Positions 1 to 8,820 of a stretch of DNA of 64,000 nt are shown here, in pieces. Numbering within the stretch: position 1 is the stretch's first letter; each line of letters starts with the position of its first letter. Both the position numbers and the translations under genes were made by a program. Origin of the DNA: an uncultured Acidocella sp. (lineage in GTDB: Bacteria; Pseudomonadota; Alphaproteobacteria; Acetobacterales; Acetobacteraceae); the NCBI RefSeq assembly GCF_946222605.1, contig NZ_CAMIIE010000005.1:30092-94091 (forward strand). Direction: 5' to 3'. The notes beneath the pieces were generated by a model. The model was not told the origin of the DNA. It searched no databases and worked only from the letters and a program-made list of their open reading frames with translations.

Positions 1-228
1 CCGAAAGCCATGCCGGTTCTGGGGATCGGCCCGCGCTGGGCGTATCTGGACTGGCGCAACGCGAAATTGCAGGGTGCCAGCGGGGTGCTGATCACGCGGC
101 GCGATAGCACGCCCTGCCCGGACCCGCTCGGCACGATCAGCCGCAAGCAGGGCCAGGCGGTGGTGATGAGCTATCGCGTCTGCCGGATCACGGCACCCGC
201 CACGGCCAAGGAGTTTCCGCGCCCATGA
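1..228 (+). CDS. C-terminal end of an unidentified protein, cut by the window edge
   Basis: The reading frame is open from the first base and ends at a TGA at 226-228, so the window holds only about the last 75 residues. The stop overlaps the ATG of the next gene (ATGA), so the two are probably translationally coupled. The tail has a compact alpha/beta look (motifs GIGPRWAYLDWRNA and GVLITRR) and no membrane segment. It is loosely reminiscent of the periplasmic tail of family-39 membrane glycosyltransferases, but that is only an impression. The upstream sequence is needed to name it. Confidence 0.55.
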   Translation, partial: PKAMPVLGIGPRWAYLDWRNAKLQGASGVLITRRDSTPCPDPLGTISRKQGQAVVMSYRVCRITAPATAKEFPRP

Positions 229-1172
229 TGCTGCCGACCCCCCAGGATGTTCACGCCGCCGCCGCGCGGCTGCAGGGCCATATCGTGCGCACTCCGATGC
301 TGCGCAGCGCCAGTCTCGATAAAACGCTGGGCGCGACCGTGCTGGTCAAGCCGGAGGTTCTGCAGCGCACCGGCACCTTCAAGCTGCGCGGCGCCACCAA
401 CGCCATGCTGCGCCTGCCGGCCGACATCCGGGCGCGCGGCGTCGTCGCCTATTCCTCCGGCAACCATGCCCAGGGTGTCGCCTGCGCCGCCGCCATGCTG
501 GGCGTGCCCGCGACCATCGTGATGCCCGCCGACGCGCCGGCGATCAAACGCGAATCCACCGAATTCTGGGGGGCGCGGGTGGTCAGCTATGACCGCTTTA
601 CCGAGGACCGCGCCGCCATCGCGGCCAGCATCGCCGCCGAGACCGGCGCCAGCCTGATCCCGCCTTATGACCATCCGGACGTGATCGCCGGCCAGGGCAC
701 GGCGGCGCTGGAGCTGCTGGAGGATGCCAAGGCGGCCGGGCTGACGATGGATGATTACATCACCCCGGCCGGCGGCGGCGGGCTGGCGGCGGGGACGGCC
801 CTGGCCTTCTCCGACCTCTCGCCGGCCACGCATCTGCACACCGCCGAGCCGGAAGGCTGGGACGATACCGCCCGCTCCCTGGCGGCCGGCGCGCGGCTGA
901 GCAACGACATGAAGGGCTCGCCGTTCTGCGACGCGCTGCTCTCCCCGGCGCCGGGCGAGCTGACCTTCGCCATCAATCAGCGCTTCTACGCCTCGGGCGT
1001 GGCGGTGAGCGATGACGAGGTCCGCGCCGCGCGGAAGCTGGCGGCACGGACTCTGAAGCTGGTGGTGGAGCCGGGCGGCGCGGTGGCGCTGGCGGCGCTG
1101 CTGGCGGGCAAGATCGACGCCAGGGGCAAGGTGGTCGGGATCATGCTGTCCGGCGGCAACGCCGATCTGTGA
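225..1172 (+). CDS. PLP-dependent threonine/serine dehydratase family protein
   Basis: A 315-residue fold-type II PLP enzyme. The Schiff-base lysine is K53 in the motif TFKLRGATNA. It is followed by the substrate loop SSGNHAQG and the glycine-rich phosphate cup GGGGLAAG, with the closing motif LSGGNADL at the C-terminus. Family members deaminate L-threonine or L-serine to the 2-oxo acid plus ammonia; some relatives are serine racemases or hydroxyaspartate ammonia-lyases. There is no C-terminal ACT domain, so this is the short catabolic type rather than allosteric IlvA. An AAGGAG sits at 208-213 before the ATG at 225, which overlaps the stop of the preceding gene. It converges on the acyltransferase gene with a 17-bp gap. 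Exact substrate is not decidable from sequence. Confidence 0.9.
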   Translation: MMLPTPQDVHAAAARLQGHIVRTPMLRSASLDKTLGATVLVKPEVLQRTGTFKLRGATNAMLRLPADIRARGVVAYSSGNHAQGVACAAAMLGVPATIVMPADAPAIKRESTEFWGARVVSYDRFTEDRAAIAASIAAETGASLIPPYDHPDVIAGQGTAALELLEDAKAAGLTMDDYITPAGGGGLAAGTALAFSDLSPATHLHTAEPEGWDDTARSLAAGARLSNDMKGSPFCDALLSPAPGELTFAINQRFYASGVAVSDDEVRAARKLAARTLKLVVEPGGAVALAALLAGKIDARGKVVGIMLSGGNADL

Positions 1173-1189
1173 ACCGCTAAAAAACCAGC

Positions 1190-2395
1190 CTACAGCCCCG
1201 CCGTCTCCAGCATCGCGGCCGGCTTTCGCGCGCTGTGCCGGGTGAGTGGCTTGGTCAGGCGCGAGAGCAGGCGCGTCCAGATCTGGTCCACCCAGGCCAG
1301 CGGCACCGCGCAGATCAAGGTGAGCACGATCGAGCAGAACGCCGCCACCAGCGCCGCCCCGGCCACCCCCAGCTGGCCCACCCCGGCCATGAAGGCGATG
1401 GCGCCGGCGGAGAGCAAAATCGGCCCGTGCAGCAGATAGATCGGGAAGGAGAGCAGCCCCAGCCACACCGCCCAGCCGCCGGAGAACACCCGGCGCATCG
1501 TCGGGTTGCCGAGCAGCACGACGATGATCAGCGCCGCCCCGGCATCCCAGACATAATGGCTGCAGGCGCCGGGCAGGATCGCCTTCAGCGGCGCGTGCAT
1601 CAGCAGCGTCTGTTCATAGGTGAAGCTGAACAGATAGAGCCCGAGCAGCCCCAGCACGCAGGCGGATTTATTGCCCAGCGCCGGTAGGCGGTTTTCCGCG
1701 AACAGCATCGCCAGCAGCGTGCCGCAGAGGAAATCGGTGAAAAAGGTGAACGGGTAGGAGGTCCCGGCGAGCCAGGCCGCCAGCGCCATCAGCCCCAGCC
1801 GCAACACCCAGCTGCGCAGCGCGAACAGGACCGGCGCGAACAGGAAAATGGCAAAAGAGCCGAACAGCTCGATGCGCATGGTCCAGAGCGGCGAATCGAA
1901 CTTCACCTCGCCCAGCATGAACACATTCACCAGCCCTTCGCGCAGCGCCTCGTACCAGGTGAGATGCGCCGGGCGGATCGGCGAATTGCCGTGCGTGGCC
2001 AGCCATTGCGCGCCGATCACATGCGCCGCCTGCTTATATTCCAAGCCCGACCAGCTGATCAGCAGGAAGGCGAACAGGCAGGCGATGACGGTAAGGCAGG
2101 CCAGGCGCGGCCAGCGCTTGAGCATCGCCACCGCGACGCGCACCGGCCGCCGGTCCCGCGCGAAGGGCAGGCTGAGGATGAAGCCGGAGAGCACGAAAAA
2201 CACCGCCACCGCAGCGCCGCCATTGAGCATGCCGAGGATGAACTGGGTGAGCAGATCCAGCACCCCATGGCCATGCGGCACCGCCCCCACCCCGTGCGGC
2301 GTGTAGGCCAGCACCAGATGGTACAGCACGACGATGGCGGCGGCGATGCCGCGCAAACCTTCGAGAGGGATCAGTTTTCGCCCGGTATCCGGCAT
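1190..2395 (-). CDS. Acyltransferase 3 family membrane protein
   Basis: A 401-residue polytopic inner-membrane protein of the acyltransferase-3 (OafA/NodX-like) family, which O-acylates surface sugars or other envelope glycans using a cytoplasmic acyl donor. The family signature is at the N-terminus: LEGLRGIAAAIVVLYH, with the conserved Arg and the histidine implicated in transfer. About ten hydrophobic segments follow, including a VFFVLSGFILS stretch typical of the second helix. The C-terminus ends in a short basic cytoplasmic tail, with no SGNH domain attached. It stands alone, convergent with the dehydratase gene. Substrate is unknown; other glycan genes in the window are far away. Confidence 0.88.
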   Translation of the reverse strand: MPDTGRKLIPLEGLRGIAAAIVVLYHLVLAYTPHGVGAVPHGHGVLDLLTQFILGMLNGGAAVAVFFVLSGFILSLPFARDRRPVRVAVAMLKRWPRLACLTVIACLFAFLLISWSGLEYKQAAHVIGAQWLATHGNSPIRPAHLTWYEALREGLVNVFMLGEVKFDSPLWTMRIELFGSFAIFLFAPVLFALRSWVLRLGLMALAAWLAGTSYPFTFFTDFLCGTLLAMLFAENRLPALGNKSACVLGLLGLYLFSFTYEQTLLMHAPLKAILPGACSHYVWDAGAALIIVVLLGNPTMRRVFSGGWAVWLGLLSFPIYLLHGPILLSAGAIAFMAGVGQLGVAGAALVAAFCSIVLTLICAVPLAWVDQIWTRLLSRLTKPLTRHSARKPAAMLETAGL

Positions 2396-2699
2396 GTGGC
2401 TTAAGTGGCGTAGTTGACTAAAAAGTCAGCTTTCCAGCCGATGGCGTTTTTTTTAGCCCTTTCGCCGCCGCATTGGCTGGTATGTGCCGGACCTGGAACC
2501 TCCCGCGTCTGTTCTGTTCCGGGACAGCGTTGCGCAGGCTGGCTTGATCAGGGCGAGACAATGCGTGACGACGCAGGCCGCCCCCGACACGCCATGGCCA
2601 AACCCATCCGATTGGGGTACGATTTGATGACAATAAAGCTTTGCGTAAAAGACAGTCGCATTACCACGAACGGCCCAACGAACGGTTCAAAACACTGCC
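2396..2699. other. Intergenic region, acyltransferase / MarR operon
   Basis: This 304-bp divergent spacer holds no supported gene. Just before the MarR start there is an exact direct repeat ACGAACGG at 2666-2673 and 2678-2685, one helical turn apart (12-bp period), a plausible regulator site. No convincing sigma-70 pair or terminator is visible. Confidence 0.5.
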
Positions 2700-3275
2700 A
2701 TGCCCGAAACAACGCTTCCCTCTTTCCCGCCCGGCAAACGTGAAACCCAGACGGGCGCGTCGCACCCGGCGCCGGGCAACAGCCTGCTGTTTTTGCGTGA
2801 AGACGAGCTGCGCACGGCGCAGGACATGGTGTTTTTCGCCCTGCGCGACCTCAACGCCCCCCCGGACGCCATCCTCGCCGGCATGGATTTCGGCCGCGCC
2901 CATCATCGCTGCCTGCACTGGATCGGCCGCAAGCCGGGGCTGAAGGTGGGCGAGCTGCTCTCCATCCTCGGCATCACCAAGCAGAGCCTCACCCGGGTGC
3001 TGGGGCCGCTGATCCGGGATGGCTATGTCGACCAGGTGCCCGGTGCCAAGGACCGGCGCCAGCGCCTGCTCAGCCTCACCGAAAAGGGCGCCGCGCTGGA
3101 GCGCAAGCTCTTCGAAGCCCAGCGCGAACGTCTGCTCAACGCCTATCGCGAGGCCGGCGGCCCGGCGGTGGAAGGCTTCAAGCGGGTGATGCGCGGGCTG
3201 ATCAACGAGCAGGGCCGCGCCCATCTGGACGCGCTGGAGGCGCCGCGCCCCGCCAAGGCGCCGCGCAGCCCGTAG
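2700..3275 (+). CDS. MarR family transcriptional regulator
   Basis: A 191-residue winged-helix DNA-binding protein. The MarR core covers roughly residues 35-170: helical dimerisation segments, a recognition helix in GLKVGELLSILGITKQSLTR, and a wing at DRRQRLLSLTEKG. It begins with a poorly conserved 30-residue extension and ends in a basic proline/alanine tail. It is the first gene of a three-gene run with a response regulator (7 bp downstream) and a sensor kinase. The MarR plus OmpR-type pairing recalls PetP-PetR of Rhodobacter capsulatus, so petP-like function is possible but not proven. The start has only a weak ribosome-binding site. Confidence 0.85.
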   Translation: MPETTLPSFPPGKRETQTGASHPAPGNSLLFLREDELRTAQDMVFFALRDLNAPPDAILAGMDFGRAHHRCLHWIGRKPGLKVGELLSILGITKQSLTRVLGPLIRDGYVDQVPGAKDRRQRLLSLTEKGAALERKLFEAQRERLLNAYREAGGPAVEGFKRVMRGLINEQGRAHLDALEAPRPAKAPRSP

Positions 3276-3281
3276 CCACGC

Positions 3282-3998
3282 ATGAGCCACAGCGCCAGCC
3301 CCCCGCCCGAGGACGCGCCGCATATCCTGCTGGTGGATGACGATGCGCGGCTGGCGCAGCTGGCCGGGCGCTACCTCACCGAGAACGGGTTTCGCGTCAC
3401 CCGCGCCGGCTCCGCCGCCGAGGCGCGGGAGCGGCTGCGGGCGATGGAATTCGACCTGATGGTGCTGGATGTGATGATGCCCGGCGAAACCGGGCTGGAC
3501 CTCACCAACAGCCTGCGCGCCGAGCGCGCGCCTTCAATGCCGATCCTGCTGCTCACCGCCCGGGACACGCCCGAGGATGTCGTCGCCGGGTTCGAGGCCG
3601 GGGCGGATGATTATCTCGGCAAGCCTTTCGACCCGCGGGTGCTGGTGGCCCGGCTGCGCGCCATGCTGCGCCGCGCCCAGCCGCCGACGCTCACCACCGG
3701 CCCGCTGCCTTTGGGCGAGGCCAGCTTCGATGCCGCGCGCGGCGAGCTGATCAGCCCGCAGGCGCGGGTGCGCCTCACCGGGGCGGAGCTGGCGCTGCTG
3801 ACCACGCTGGCGGCCCGCCCGCACGAAACCTTCTCGCGCGAGGCGCTGGCCGCGGCGATGGGGCTGGACGATGTGAATGAGCGCGCCATCGATGTGCAGG
3901 TGACGCGGCTGCGCCGCAAGATCGAGCCGGACCCGCGCGAGCCGCGCTTTCTGCAGACGGTGCGCGGCAAGGGCTATGTGCTGAAGCCGGGGCCGTGA
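3282..3998 (+). CDS. OmpR/PhoB-type response regulator (PetR-like)
   Basis: A 238-residue two-domain response regulator. The receiver domain (about residues 13-125) has the acidic pair DD at 19-20, phospho-acceptor D63 in VLDVMMPGETG, the switch Thr in LTARD and K114 in LGKPFD. The C-terminal winged helix (about 140-235) includes FSREALAAAMG and the recognition region DVQVTRLRRKIEPDP. It acts as a DNA-binding regulator once phosphorylated by its partner, most likely the kinase encoded 7 bp downstream. The MarR gene directly upstream suggests that all three respond to one signal. Compared with R. capsulatus PetR this is an inference from gene order and family. Confidence 0.93.
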   Translation: MSHSASPPPEDAPHILLVDDDARLAQLAGRYLTENGFRVTRAGSAAEARERLRAMEFDLMVLDVMMPGETGLDLTNSLRAERAPSMPILLLTARDTPEDVVAGFEAGADDYLGKPFDPRVLVARLRAMLRRAQPPTLTTGPLPLGEASFDAARGELISPQARVRLTGAELALLTTLAARPHETFSREALAAAMGLDDVNERAIDVQVTRLRRKIEPDPREPRFLQTVRGKGYVLKPGP

Positions 3999-4005
3999 GC
4001 CGGGC

Positions 4006-5331
4006 ATGAAGCTGCGGCTCGGCCCGCTGCAGCCGGACCGGCTGTTTCGCAAAATTCTGCCGCGCGGGCTGTTCGGGCGCTCGCTGCTGATCGTGCTGAT
4101 CCCGATGGTGGTGCTGCAGGCGGTGGCGCTGCAGATTTTCTACGGCTCGCATCTGGATGAGCTCTCCCGGCGCCTGGCCGATGCGGTGGGCGGCGAGATC
4201 GGCTTCATGATCGACCAGATCGAGCGCGATCCCTCGCACCGCACGCTGGTGCTGCAGGAGGGACAAAAACATTTCAACTTCGATTCTGTTTTTCTGAGCG
4301 GCGAGACGCTGGAACATCTGCCGCCGCCCGACGCCCCCGGCCCGGTGGATAACGACCTCGCCAATGCGCTCGCCCAGGATGTGCACCGGCCCTTCAATGT
4401 CTCCTGGCACAAGACACCCGGCATATTGCGGGTGAATATCCAGATGGCGGACGGGGTGATCCGTATCGACGTGCCGCGCAAACGGCTTTTCATCGGCACC
4501 TTCTACATCTTTCTGGTCTGGCTGATCGGCTCCGCGCTGCTGCTGGTGATTTTGGCGGCGCTGTTCCTGCGCACCCAGGTGCGCGGCATCCGCCGGCTGG
4601 CGGAGGCGGCGGAGAATTTCGGCATGGGCCGCGATAACGGGCCGATCCGCCCGGAAGGGGCGAGCGAGGTGCGCCGCGCCGGCGCCGCCTTCAACCGCAT
4701 GCAGGAGCGGCTGCTGCGCTTCCTCACCCAGCGCACCACCATGCTGGCCGGGGTGAGCCACGATCTGCGCACGCCGCTGACCCGGCTGCGCCTGGCGCTG
4801 GCGATGCAGCCGGGCGTAACGGCTGAGGATATGCGGGACATGGAAGGCGATATCGAGGAGATGGAGAAGCTGATCGGCATCTATCTCAGCTTCGCCCGCG
4901 GCGAAGGCGCGGAGCAGGCGCTGCCGTCCGATCTGCCGATTCTGCTCGCCGATCTCTGCACCGATGCCAGGCGCGCGGGGGCGGCGGTGAGCCTCTCCGT
5001 GCCTGAGGACTTGACCGTGACGCTGCGCCCGGAAGCGATGCGCCGCGCGCTGATGAATTTGATCGATAACGGCCAGCGCCATGCCAGCCAGATCTGGGTG
5101 AGCGCGGCGCGCAGCGGCACCAGCGTGCAGATCCTCATCGACGATAACGGCCCTGGCATTCCCGCGCCGAAACGCGAAACCCTGCTGCGCGCCTTCGAGA
5201 GCGACCAGCCGGGCGGAACCGGGCTGGGGCTGGCGATCGCGCATGACATCATCATCGCCCATGGCGGACGGATTCTGCTGCTGGACCGGCCGGGGGGCGG
5301 GTTAAGGGTGATGGTGGAGTTGCCGGGGTAG
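4006..5331 (+). CDS. Sensor histidine kinase, EnvZ-like
   Basis: A 441-residue inner-membrane sensor kinase. Transmembrane helices lie near residues 24-46 and 162-188, with a periplasmic sensor of about 115 residues between them. A HAMP linker (about 188-240) leads to the dimerisation box with phospho-acceptor H252 in SHDLRTPLTRL. The ATPase domain has the N box NLIDNGQRHA, G1 DDNGPGIP and G2 GGTGLGLAIAHD. It should phosphorylate the co-encoded response regulator. The periplasmic part is not a recognised sensor domain. It is the last gene of the operon, and no hairpin terminator is seen immediately downstream. Confidence 0.93.
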   Translation: MKLRLGPLQPDRLFRKILPRGLFGRSLLIVLIPMVVLQAVALQIFYGSHLDELSRRLADAVGGEIGFMIDQIERDPSHRTLVLQEGQKHFNFDSVFLSGETLEHLPPPDAPGPVDNDLANALAQDVHRPFNVSWHKTPGILRVNIQMADGVIRIDVPRKRLFIGTFYIFLVWLIGSALLLVILAALFLRTQVRGIRRLAEAAENFGMGRDNGPIRPEGASEVRRAGAAFNRMQERLLRFLTQRTTMLAGVSHDLRTPLTRLRLALAMQPGVTAEDMRDMEGDIEEMEKLIGIYLSFARGEGAEQALPSDLPILLADLCTDARRAGAAVSLSVPEDLTVTLRPEAMRRALMNLIDNGQRHASQIWVSAARSGTSVQILIDDNGPGIPAPKRETLLRAFESDQPGGTGLGLAIAHDIIIAHGGRILLLDRPGGGLRVMVELPG

Positions 5332-5586
5332 GCAGGCGGGTGCTTGGGTCGAGCCACGCGACATTGGGTGGACCGCTCCCTAGGTCTGACTTGGGCCTGA
5401 AGCGGAATGGCGGGTTTCCGTCGAGCACCATGCAAAAGCAGACATCAAGGTCGAATTGCACCACCCATAGTCGAAATGGCGAGCAAGCCGCCTTCGGTAC
5501 CGTCGTTGAAATGTTTGTGTTGCCGCTACGCCAAATTACCTAAGGACGTAGCGACGCAATGTACGACAGCTGTGCAACCCTATTTG
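5332..5586. other. Low-GC spacer at the left edge of an AT-richer patch
   Basis: About 255 bp between the kinase stop and the convergent LprI-domain gene. Base composition drops visibly from the flanking GC-rich genes. Only short overlapping frames are present, none with a credible start, ribosome site or family resemblance. I see no terminator. Confidence 0.4.
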
Positions 5587-6987
5587 CTAATGCGTTTCCG
5601 GCTGCCAATCCGGTAGGTCAGATATCGACTTTAAGATGGGCGCCCCGAGACCAAAGACAACGGAGCCAACCGGTACCAGCTTTGTCCCCTCGAGACGCCA
5701 AAACGCTATATTCCAATTTGTGTCCACGCGCCAACCAATTTCGCCATGGCCGATGCGTCCCAGCACAAGCGTACCATTCAAGCGCGCTGGAAAGACGACC
5801 GAATCAGGTCCAAACGCCGGACAGCCGATATAGCGCAACTGTTTGCCAAGAGTGGGCAAAATCATCGTATCGCCAAAGTTGGCAGCGGACTGCATTGCGT
5901 TGAATTGAACCAACTCTGATTGGTTTAATGGCATTGAAATCGATGCGGCAGTGTGAGCGCGACTGAATTTTCTAGCAATCTCATAGCCGAGCTTTGTCAC
6001 GGCGCTACAAGTCTCAGACGGGCACGCTGAAACTACGGGTGTCGGATTCAGAGGATAAGAAAGATCGATAGTGAAAGCTGCTGTCTTACTCCAATCTGAA
6101 CCGTCCCAAACCTGCAATGCGACCTCCACCCGTCCGATAGAAGCGCCAGAAATACTTGCCGCCGGGTCGCTTTCATAAATCGCAACGGCTCGGTCACCAA
6201 AAGCGCCGAGATACGCAAAATGCCCGTCAGTTGCGCAGAGATCCGTCGTGAATGTGCCGGGAAGAGGCGCAGAGGTTAAATTTTTACCGTCGGACGCGAA
6301 GACGATCCAACTGTAGCACGCTGCATTACCACCGGATTGAGCAGCGCCTCCTACCTTCGCCGAGGGCAACCATAGAAACGCAAATGGGTTGATGATGCCC
6401 CCCGCCTGCGTGAAGCGCTGCCAATCTTCCTGCACATCACCATTGGGCGACATGGGGAAGTTTGGCATCAAATCATTTACCGAATGGAATGGAAACTCGA
6501 TTGGAGGTGTTAGCATTTTCCACTTTTTTATCGAATCTATGATCGTTCCGTTGCCATTAAGGAAAAGCGGTAATGCATTTTGTATCGAATTAGCTACTAG
6601 ATGTGCGTCAGCATCATTCAACGCTTGCGCGGAGGACGCTTGTGGTCCCACAGTCTTCAGATAAGAAATTCTGTATGCATAGGTTCTCATTAGACACGTC
6701 ACTGAGAAGTCACGGTTGTTTGCCGCCATGATGGGACAGAATTTGCCTACACCTTTTATCCAGTTACGCTCATCCATGCGTAAGAGTGCCCTGTCTCCCG
6801 CCGGGAGCCGTCCAAGTGCTTCTGTAAAGGCGGCTCCCAATTGGTAATCGGCCGCAGACAAGGCTGCATTGGAACAGATTAGCCTCTCTTTGGTTGTTGC
6901 GGCCTCAGAACAGTTATAGCTAGCCGCTTGGGCAGCTCCGCAATAGAATGCAGAACAAAAAAGAAGACAAAGCGCGAGACGAAGCAT
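5587..6987 (-). CDS. Exported protein with N-terminal LprI-like (DUF1311) domain
   Basis: A 466-residue protein with a clear Sec signal peptide (about residues 1-21, cleavage after AAQA). The next 90 residues have the LprI/DUF1311 pattern: spaced cysteines (YNCSEA, LICSN, FCPIM, TCLM) and the motif LLRMDERNWIKG, as in lysozyme-inhibitor LprI and related periplasmic proteins. The remaining 350 residues, rich in beta strands and with further cysteine pairs (SACPSETCS), are unrecognised. A GAGGATGAAGA ribosome site precedes the ATG. The gene is much lower in GC than its neighbours and uses AT-ending codons freely, suggesting recent transfer. It may protect the cell wall against lytic enzymes; that is inferred from the N-terminal domain only. 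Confidence 0.75.
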   Translation of the reverse strand: MLRLALCLLFCSAFYCGAAQAASYNCSEAATTKERLICSNAALSAADYQLGAAFTEALGRLPAGDRALLRMDERNWIKGVGKFCPIMAANNRDFSVTCLMRTYAYRISYLKTVGPQASSAQALNDADAHLVANSIQNALPLFLNGNGTIIDSIKKWKMLTPPIEFPFHSVNDLMPNFPMSPNGDVQEDWQRFTQAGGIINPFAFLWLPSAKVGGAAQSGGNAACYSWIVFASDGKNLTSAPLPGTFTTDLCATDGHFAYLGAFGDRAVAIYESDPAASISGASIGRVEVALQVWDGSDWSKTAAFTIDLSYPLNPTPVVSACPSETCSAVTKLGYEIARKFSRAHTAASISMPLNQSELVQFNAMQSAANFGDTMILPTLGKQLRYIGCPAFGPDSVVFPARLNGTLVLGRIGHGEIGWRVDTNWNIAFWRLEGTKLVPVGSVVFGLGAPILKSISDLPDWQPETH

Positions 6988-7257
6988 TCTTCATCCTCGA
7001 AATGAGATGTACTGGCCTACGCAAGATACTGCTGTATTTTAAGACAAGCAAAGGTGGATTAGAGGTGTCGAGTGTTCGCGCTCTAAGACGTGCGCCACAA
7101 GCTATGGCTTCGTTCCCCCGCCCTCCCGCCTTCGCCACCGCCCATCCTGGAGCGAAGTCCGCTTTCAAGATGTTGCACTGAGGCTTTGAAAGACTACTTA
7201 GGACGCCCCTCGGACACGCGGCAGTTTCCGCGTAATGGCCGCGCCCCCCCAACCAGC

Positions 7258-7794
7258 CTACCCCACAACCTCCCTCCCCCCCTCCCCATGCGCCTCCAGC
7301 AACGCCAGCAGCCCCTGGATGATCTGCGTGGGGGTTGGCGCGCATCCGGCGATGACGAGGTCCACCGGCAGGAACGCATCCGCGCCGCCGGCCACGGCGG
7401 GGGAGCCCTTGAACACGCCGCCATCCACCGCGCAATCGCCAAGCGCGACCACGAAGGCCGGGTCCGGCATGGCGGCGCGGGCCTGCAGCACCGCCTCGCG
7501 CATATTCACCCCGGCGACGCCGGTGATCAGCAATATATCCGCATGGCGCGGGCTGGGGGTGAAGCTGAGCCCGTATTGGGTGAGGTCGTGGATCAGGTTC
7601 TGGGTGGCGCGCAGCTCCAGCTCGCAGCCATTGCAGCTGCCGGCCGGCACATGGCGGATGGCCAAAGCGCGGCCGAGCTTTTTCTGCCCCGCCGCTTCCA
7701 GCCGGGCGCGCAGGGTTTTGGCCAGCGCCGCATCCGCCGCCAAAGCGGGGGCGGCGCGGGAGATCACATGCCGGGCGAGGGTTTTCCAGACCAT
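7258..7794 (-). CDS. NuoB / [NiFe]-hydrogenase-4 small-subunit-like Fe-S protein, orphan
   Basis: A 178-residue protein of the NuoB/HyfI/PSSD family. The four cluster ligands are C54 and C57 in GSCNGCELEL, C121 in LGDCAVDGG and C151 in IAGCAPTP, the pattern that holds cluster N2 or its proximal equivalent. The motif SPRHADILLITG is typical of the group-4 hydrogenase small subunit rather than canonical complex I NuoB. The first 45 residues are a variable helical leader. Partners (large subunit, ferredoxin-like subunit, membrane subunits) are absent from this window. It lies 18 bp downstream of trpS on the same strand, with the AT-rich patch directly after it. It could be a remnant or serve a complex encoded elsewhere. 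Confidence 0.85.
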   Translation of the reverse strand: MVWKTLARHVISRAAPALAADAALAKTLRARLEAAGQKKLGRALAIRHVPAGSCNGCELELRATQNLIHDLTQYGLSFTPSPRHADILLITGVAGVNMREAVLQARAAMPDPAFVVALGDCAVDGGVFKGSPAVAGGADAFLPVDLVIAGCAPTPTQIIQGLLALLEAHGEGGREVVG

Positions 7795-7812
7795 GCCGGC
7801 ATCATACCCAGA

Positions 7813-8820
7813 TCATCCCGCGCTGGGCAAAAATCCGACAATGCGCTCCGCCTCGGCGGCGATCGGCTGAGCGATGGCGGCGGCTTTCGCGGCCCCTTTC
7901 TGCAAAATCCGGTCCAGCTCCGCCTTGTCGGCCAAATACTCTTTGGCGCGGGCGCCGATGGGGGCGACATGCGCCACCAGCGCCTCGGCCAAGGCATTTT
8001 TGAACGGGCCGAAGCCGCCGCCGGCGAAGCGCGCCAGGATCGCCTCCTGGCTTTCGCCGGACACCGCAGCGAAGATGCCGAGCAGATTGCGCGCCTCCGG
8101 CCGCTCCGCCAAGGCCGCCAGATTGTCCGGCAGCGCCTCCGTATCGGTCTTCGCCTTGCGGATCTTCTGCGCGATCGCATCCGCATCGTCGGTCATATTG
8201 ATGCGGGACTGGTCGGACGGGTCGGATTTCGACATTTTCTTGGTGCCATCGCGCAGGGACATGACCCGCGCGGTCTCCTTCACAATCAACGGCGCGATGC
8301 GCGGGAAGAAATCCACCCCGAAATCATGGTTGAATTTTTCCCCGATATCGTTGGCCAGTTCGATATGTTGGAGCTGGTCGTCCCCCACCGGCACTTTCGT
8401 GGCGTGGTAGGCATGGATGTCGGCCGCCATCAGGTTCGGATACATGAACAGCCCGGTGGAGACCTCTTCCTGATTCTTGCCCGCCTTGTCCTTGAACTGG
8501 GTCATGCGCTTGAGCCAGCCCATGCGGGCGACGCAGTTGAAAATCCAGCCCAGCCGCGCATGGGCGGAGACGGCGGATTGGTGGAACAGGATGGAGCGCT
8601 CAGGATCGATGCCGCAGGCCAGCACCAGCGCCGCCATGCCATAGGTCTGTTCGCGCAGGGACGCCGGCTCCTGGAAGGTGGTGATGGCATGCAGATCCAC
8701 CAGGCAATAGATGCACTCATCCTCGCCCTGCTGCAGCGCCACCCAGTTGCGCAGCGCCCCCAGATAATTGCCGAGCGTCGCGATGCCGGTAGGCTGGATG
8801 CCGGAAAATATGCGGGCCAT
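7813..8820 (-). CDS. trpS: Tryptophan--tRNA ligase
   Basis: A 335-residue class Ic aminoacyl-tRNA synthetase that charges tRNA-Trp in the cytoplasm. The N-terminus carries FSGIQPTG and the HIGH-equivalent TLGNYLGA (residues 15-22). GDDQLQHIE lies in the Rossmann fold, and the KMSKS loop is KKMSKSDPS at about 194-202. The length is normal for bacterial TrpS. It is divergent from the H-NOX-like gene (147 bp apart) and followed on the same strand by the NuoB-like gene. In many alphaproteobacteria trpS sits next to murJ; here murJ is about 3.4 kb away, with the signalling operon and the SGNH hydrolase gene between them. Confidence 0.97.
   Translation of the reverse strand: MARIFSGIQPTGIATLGNYLGALRNWVALQQGEDECIYCLVDLHAITTFQEPASLREQTYGMAALVLACGIDPERSILFHQSAVSAHARLGWIFNCVARMGWLKRMTQFKDKAGKNQEEVSTGLFMYPNLMAADIHAYHATKVPVGDDQLQHIELANDIGEKFNHDFGVDFFPRIAPLIVKETARVMSLRDGTKKMSKSDPSDQSRINMTDDADAIAQKIRKAKTDTEALPDNLAALAERPEARNLLGIFAAVSGESQEAILARFAGGGFGPFKNALAEALVAHVAPIGARAKEYLADKAELDRILQKGAAKAAAIAQPIAAEAERIVGFLPSAG

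Noticed and set aside
5340..5903. Short plus-strand frames in the AT-richer patch
   Set aside because: No ribosome site, no family resemblance, and they overlap the well-supported LprI-domain gene or each other.
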